Positions 5,530 through 8,014 of a stretch of DNA of 8,014 nt are shown here, piece by piece. Within the stretch, counting starts at the first letter, position 1; every line of letters starts with the position of its first letter. The notes below the pieces were generated by a model. That model was not told the DNA's origin, ran no database searches, and was given only the letters and a program-made list of their open reading frames with translations. The position numbers and the translations under genes are program-made. The stretch comes from an uncultured Rhodanobacteraceae bacterium (lineage in GTDB: Bacteria; Pseudomonadota; Gammaproteobacteria; Xanthomonadales; Rhodanobacteraceae), in the NCBI GenBank assembly GCA_937902695.1, contig CALFNI010000189.1, forward strand, positions 1-8,014, in the 5' to 3' direction.

Positions 5530-6264
5530 ATGCGCATTCCCCGCATCTACGTGCCGGAAACGCTTCGCCCGGGTCGCGAGGTCGAGCTCCCGATCCAGGC
5601 CGGCGAACATCTCGCACGCGTGCTCCGCCTCGATCGCGGCCATCCGCTGCGGCTTTTCGACGGCACCGGCGAGGAATACGAGGCCGAGCTCGCCTCGCTC
5701 GCCAAGCGCTCGGTGACCGCGCGCGTGCTGGATTCGGCCGAGGCCGAGGATCGCGAAAGCCCGCTCCACATCACGCTCGCGCAGGGCATCGCGCGCGGCG
5801 AAAAAATGGACTGGATCCTGCAGAAGGCGACCGAGCTCGGCGTCGCGCGGATCGTGCCGATCGTCACCGACCGCACCGAGGTCAAGCTCGATCCGGAACG
5901 CGCCGAACGGCGCGTCGCGCACTGGGAAGCGGTCGTCGCGTCGGCCTGCGAGCAGTGCGGACGGCGGCGCCTGCCCGCGGTCGGCGAGCCGGTGAAGCTC
6001 GCGGACTGGGCCGCGTCGCTCGACGAAAGCGCGGGACTTCGGCTCGCGCTGAATCCGCACGGCGACGTCGCGCCGCGCGACCTGCCGGCAAGCGGACAGG
6101 CGACCCTTGCGGTCGGTCCCGAAGGCGGCCTTTCCTCGCACGATCTCGCCGCGCTCGGCGCGGCGGGTTTCCGCGGGCTTCGGCTCGGTCCGCGCATCCT
6201 GCGCACGGAGACGGCCGGGCTCGCCGCGCTCGCAGCGATGCAGGCGTTGATCGGCGACCTCTAG
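5530..6264 (+). CDS. rsmE: RsmE, 16S rRNA (uracil-1498 N3)-methyltransferase
   Basis: RsmE methylates N3 of U1498 in 16S rRNA within the assembled 30S subunit, using S-adenosylmethionine. The 244-residue length is typical. The N-terminal PUA-like RNA-binding domain (about 1-70) begins M-R-I-P-R-I-Y-V and contains the H27-L-A-R-V-L-R-L helix. The C-terminal SPOUT knot domain has K-M-D-W-I-L-Q-K-A-T-E-L-G-V, then D-R-T-E-V-K-L (usually ERSV-K), then a C-E-Q-C-G-R-R-R-L-P helix. It ends with the cofactor-binding knot loops G196-P-E-G-G-L-S and L219-G-P-R-I-L-R-T-E-T-A. All expected motifs are intact. It is monocistronic or leads into the secreted-protein gene 57 bp downstream, with no obvious terminator between them. 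Confidence 0.96.
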   Translation: MRIPRIYVPETLRPGREVELPIQAGEHLARVLRLDRGHPLRLFDGTGEEYEAELASLAKRSVTARVLDSAEAEDRESPLHITLAQGIARGEKMDWILQKATELGVARIVPIVTDRTEVKLDPERAERRVAHWEAVVASACEQCGRRRLPAVGEPVKLADWAASLDESAGLRLALNPHGDVAPRDLPASGQATLAVGPEGGLSSHDLAALGAAGFRGLRLGPRILRTETAGLAALAAMQALIGDL

Positions 6265-6306
6265 CGACGCCCGGTTTTGCGAGTATTACCTACTGCAGGC
6301 CAACAC

Positions 6307-6313
6307 AAGGAGG
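6307..6313 (+). promoter_or_regulatory. Strong Shine-Dalgarno for the secreted protein
   Basis: AAGGAGG lies eight bases before the ATG at 6322, a near-perfect match to the 16S rRNA tail with ideal spacing and the strongest in the window. It fixes the start at 6322 rather than the in-frame ATG at 6277, and suggests high translation. Confidence 0.8.
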
Positions 6314-6321
6314 ATGTGCGC

Positions 6322-7125
6322 ATGAATGCCCGAACCACTGCCGCCGGCCGGATCGCAGCCGGACTCACGCTCATGAGCTGTCTCGGCGTCGCGCTCGCAG
6401 CGCCGCGCGACATCGACGCGCCCGGACAATCGGCCGATACGGCCGTGCCGCACGGCGCACCGAAAGGCGCCGCCGCGCTCGCGGCTTCGCCTTCGCCGGA
6501 CGACGTGGGCGATGCCGATTCGTTCGGCCGCGCCGTTCAGTTCCTCGGCCTCGCCGATGGCAACTTCGATCTCGCCGCCGACTGCACGGGCGACACGTTC
6601 CCGTGCACGGTGCTAGCGCCGCCGCCGGCCTCGACGAGCTTCAGCTACACCGACCTCGGCCACGTCACGCTTCCGGCGCGGGCCGCGCACTCGCTGCTCT
6701 GCTACTGGTTCTCGCCGTTCCTGACGATCGGCTACGGCAACGACGGCGCATCGCCCATCGTCGCGCACCTCAACTACACGCCGACGGTCACGATCGAGAA
6801 TCCGATGCTCGACGATCCGTCGCTGATCGATCCGACGACCGGCCTTCCGTTCGGCGGGCAGCTGCTGACCGGCATGACCTCGTCGGAAACGTTCGAGACG
6901 CCGCTCGAACCCGGCACGCACGTCACCGAGCGCACGCGCGATTCGGCCGTCTGCATCGCGGGGCTCATCAGCAAGAGCACGCTGATGTCGACGTACGGGT
7001 TCACCGACGCCCAGGCGCGCGACTTCTTCAAGCAGCAGATGACGCTCAGGCTCAACGTGAGCGGCACCGCGCAATACGTCGATTTCGCGGCGCTCTATTT
7101 CGGCTGGCGGATCGTCGGCGACTAG
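6322..7125 (+). CDS. Secreted protein of unknown function
   Basis: The 267-residue product has a signal peptide: Arg4 and Arg10, a hydrophobic core (about 11-25) and A-L-A-A-P near 24-28 for signal peptidase I. An alternative L-M-S-C20 could be read as a weak lipobox, although Met at -2 is unusual. After a low-complexity Ala/Pro/Asp stretch (28-60) comes a globular part with D-S-F-G-R-A-V-Q-F-L-G-L, a D-C-T-G-D-T-F-P-C pair, and S-L-L-C-Y-W-F. Then follow a strand-rich middle, D-D-P-S-L-I-D-P-T-T-G-L-P-F-G-G, V-C-I-A-G, and a C-terminal half ending W-R-I-V-G-D. The four mature cysteines could form two disulphides in the periplasm. I recognise no catalytic motif or named family. Similar uncharacterised proteins may exist in Xanthomonadales, but that is recollection only. 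An ATG at 6277 is in frame but lacks a ribosome binding site. Confidence 0.7.
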   Translation: MNARTTAAGRIAAGLTLMSCLGVALAAPRDIDAPGQSADTAVPHGAPKGAAALAASPSPDDVGDADSFGRAVQFLGLADGNFDLAADCTGDTFPCTVLAPPPASTSFSYTDLGHVTLPARAAHSLLCYWFSPFLTIGYGNDGASPIVAHLNYTPTVTIENPMLDDPSLIDPTTGLPFGGQLLTGMTSSETFETPLEPGTHVTERTRDSAVCIAGLISKSTLMSTYGFTDAQARDFFKQQMTLRLNVSGTAQYVDFAALYFGWRIVGD

Positions 7126-7211
7126 CGCGCCAGCGGCTTTACCGGACACGGCGTGGCCCGAAGGTCGACGCAGGCGGCGACGTCGGTGCGATCGAGCCGG
7201 CGAATCCGCAT

Positions 7212-7241
7212 CGCGCCGCCTGACTGCCGCTAGGCGGCGCG
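7212..7241. terminator. Perfect 10-bp inverted repeat at the convergent gene junction
   Basis: CGCGCCGCCT (7212-7221) and AGGCGGCGCG (7232-7241) pair perfectly around a 10-base loop. The right arm covers the stop codon and last codons of the minus-strand membrane protein gene. Position between convergent genes fits a bidirectional terminator hairpin. There is no T-run on either side, so it would not be a classic intrinsic terminator. It may act in RNA 3'-end protection instead. Confidence 0.45.
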
Positions 7242-7697
7242 CGATGCCGCGCGCGTTGCGAGCGCGATCGGCAGTCCGAACAGCACCATGTGCGCGGCGA
7301 TGTTGATCGCCATGCGCACCGGCGTGTACGTCATCTGCGTCGGGAACGCCGAAAGCGGCAGCACGACGAAGTTCATGACGAAGTAGACGCAGATGCCGTA
7401 GAGGAGCCCGGCGGGGACCGCGCGCGCGGTCATGAACGCGAGGTGCCGGCTCGCGAGCCAGAAGATCGCCGCGATGATGAAGGCCATCGCGTAGTGCAGG
7501 CAGAGCCCGAGCAGCGCCGTCGCAGCGCCGCCGTCGTAGGCACGCTGGCCGAGCACGCCGCTCGCGACCGATTGCATGATCACGATCGGCGGCACCTTCG
7601 CGCGGATCCACGAGTAAACGATCGCGTAGATGATGTCGAGCGTCGCGGCGGCGCCGCCGCCGGCGAGGATCGCGATAGCGGCTGGATTGCGGCGCAT
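7230..7697 (-). CDS. Small integral membrane protein with four predicted helices, function unknown
   Basis: This 155-residue protein has four likely transmembrane helices at about 7-30, 60-83, 92-115 and 128-148. The first contains L-D-I-I-Y-A. Between helices 1 and 2 lies a conserved-looking P-P-I-V-I-M-Q-S-V-A-S-G-V-L-G followed by A-Y-D-G-G. Helix 3 has Y-G-I-C-V-Y-F-V-M-N-F-V-V-L-P-L-S-A-F-P. This pattern is familiar from short uncharacterised inner-membrane proteins found singly across proteobacteria, some annotated only as DUFs. I cannot name the family with certainty. GGGGAG stands four bases before the ATG. It is transcribed leftward, convergent with the secreted protein, and follows an unrelated partial gene by 117 bp. 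Function unassigned. Confidence 0.75.
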   Translation of the reverse strand: MRRNPAAIAILAGGGAAATLDIIYAIVYSWIRAKVPPIVIMQSVASGVLGQRAYDGGAATALLGLCLHYAMAFIIAAIFWLASRHLAFMTARAVPAGLLYGICVYFVMNFVVLPLSAFPTQMTYTPVRMAINIAAHMVLFGLPIALATRAASRAA

Positions 7698-7814
7698 GAG
7701 GCTCCCCGGTCAGCGAACTTCCGGATCGTCGCGCGCGAGTTCTTTGCGTGCAAGCCGCGAATCGGACGAGGCGTGCGGAATGCGCGTCGGGATAGTCCGG
7801 CCGCGCCAGACGGA

Positions 7815-8014
7815 TCAGGCCGCGACCGCCTCGGCGACCATCCCTTCGATCAGCCCGAGATCCGGAATCACGGCACGATCGTCGCGCACGAGCACCTCGG
7901 CGCGAATGCCGACCGGATGCGCGTTCTCATCGCCGGTCGGAATCAGCGAATCGGGCGTGATCGTCGTCAGGCGCGGGAAGCCCTGCGCGAGCAGCGCGAG
8001 GAACAGATCGGAAG
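7815..8014 (-). CDS. 3' end of an unidentified gene, cut by the window edge
   Basis: An open minus-strand frame enters at the right edge and ends with TGA at 7817-7815, giving 65 residues. The reading includes L-F-L-A-L-L-A-Q-G-F-P-R-L, I-T-P-D-S-L-I-P-T-G-D-E, H-P-V-G-I-R-A-E-V-L-V-R-D and a closing helix with E-G-M-V-A-E-A-V-A-A. Third positions are strongly G/C, as in the neighbouring genes, which supports real coding. The pieces look like the C-terminal end of a soluble alpha/beta protein, but I do not recognise the family. The first few codons at the edge coincide with an adapter-like sequence and may not be genuine. Confidence 0.55.
   Translation of the reverse strand, partial: SDLFLALLAQGFPRLTTITPDSLIPTGDENAHPVGIRAEVLVRDDRAVIPDLGLIEGMVAEAVAA

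Noticed and set aside
5418..7223. 601-residue open frame on the plus strand across rsmE and the secreted protein gene
   Set aside because: It is a shadow frame of two real genes, dominated by Arg, with no domain.
7126..7229. Small gene or RNA in the gap after the secreted protein
   Set aside because: No start with a ribosome binding site and no compensating structure beyond the 10-bp inverted repeat near its end.

Overview
The window is very GC-rich with strong third-position G/C bias. Its gene content (type II secretion pseudopilins, BioA, RsmE, a BON/OmpA envelope protein) points to a proteobacterium, most likely a gammaproteobacterium of the Xanthomonadales/Nevskiales type. That placement is inferred from gene content and composition, with no phylogenetic marker to prove it. 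Nearly every base is explained by ordinary chromosomal genes. I see no tRNA, rRNA, CRISPR array, insertion sequence or phage gene.

Left block (1-2439, minus strand): a type II secretion pseudopilin operon read right to left, gspG-gspH-gspI-gspJ-gspK. All five begin with a prepilin peptidase leader and a hydrophobic N-terminal helix. H/I, I/J and J/K each overlap by four bases (GTGA, ATGA, GTGA). GspG is the major pseudopilin, GspH a minor one, and GspI/J/K form the tip complex. gspK carries an in-frame TGA exactly where the family has the residue before a conserved F-x-L-N motif, and the GspK-like frame stays open beyond it to the window edge. This is a nonsense mutation or a base error.

Centre (2482-3855, plus): bioA, the aminotransferase of biotin synthesis, diverges from gspG across only 42 bp. 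Convergent with it is a two-gene envelope unit on the minus strand (5336 to 3882). It encodes a membrane-anchored helix-hairpin-helix protein, then a membrane-anchored protein with two BON-like domains and a C-terminal OmpA-type peptidoglycan-binding domain.

Right (5530-7125, plus): rsmE (16S rRNA m3U1498 methyltransferase), then a secreted protein of unknown function with a near-ideal Shine-Dalgarno. Convergent with these are a small four-helix membrane protein (7697-7230) and the 3' end of an unidentified gene (8014-7815), both on the minus strand. A perfect 10-bp inverted repeat lies at the convergent junction near 7212-7241. The last ten bases equal the start of the common Illumina adapter, so the right edge may be a contig end with untrimmed adapter.

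The genes form several unrelated functional units: secretion, biotin synthesis, envelope and ribosome modification. I did not find convincing evidence of a new multi-gene system. The best leads are the gspK stop codon, the HhH/BON-OmpA pair and the orphan secreted protein.
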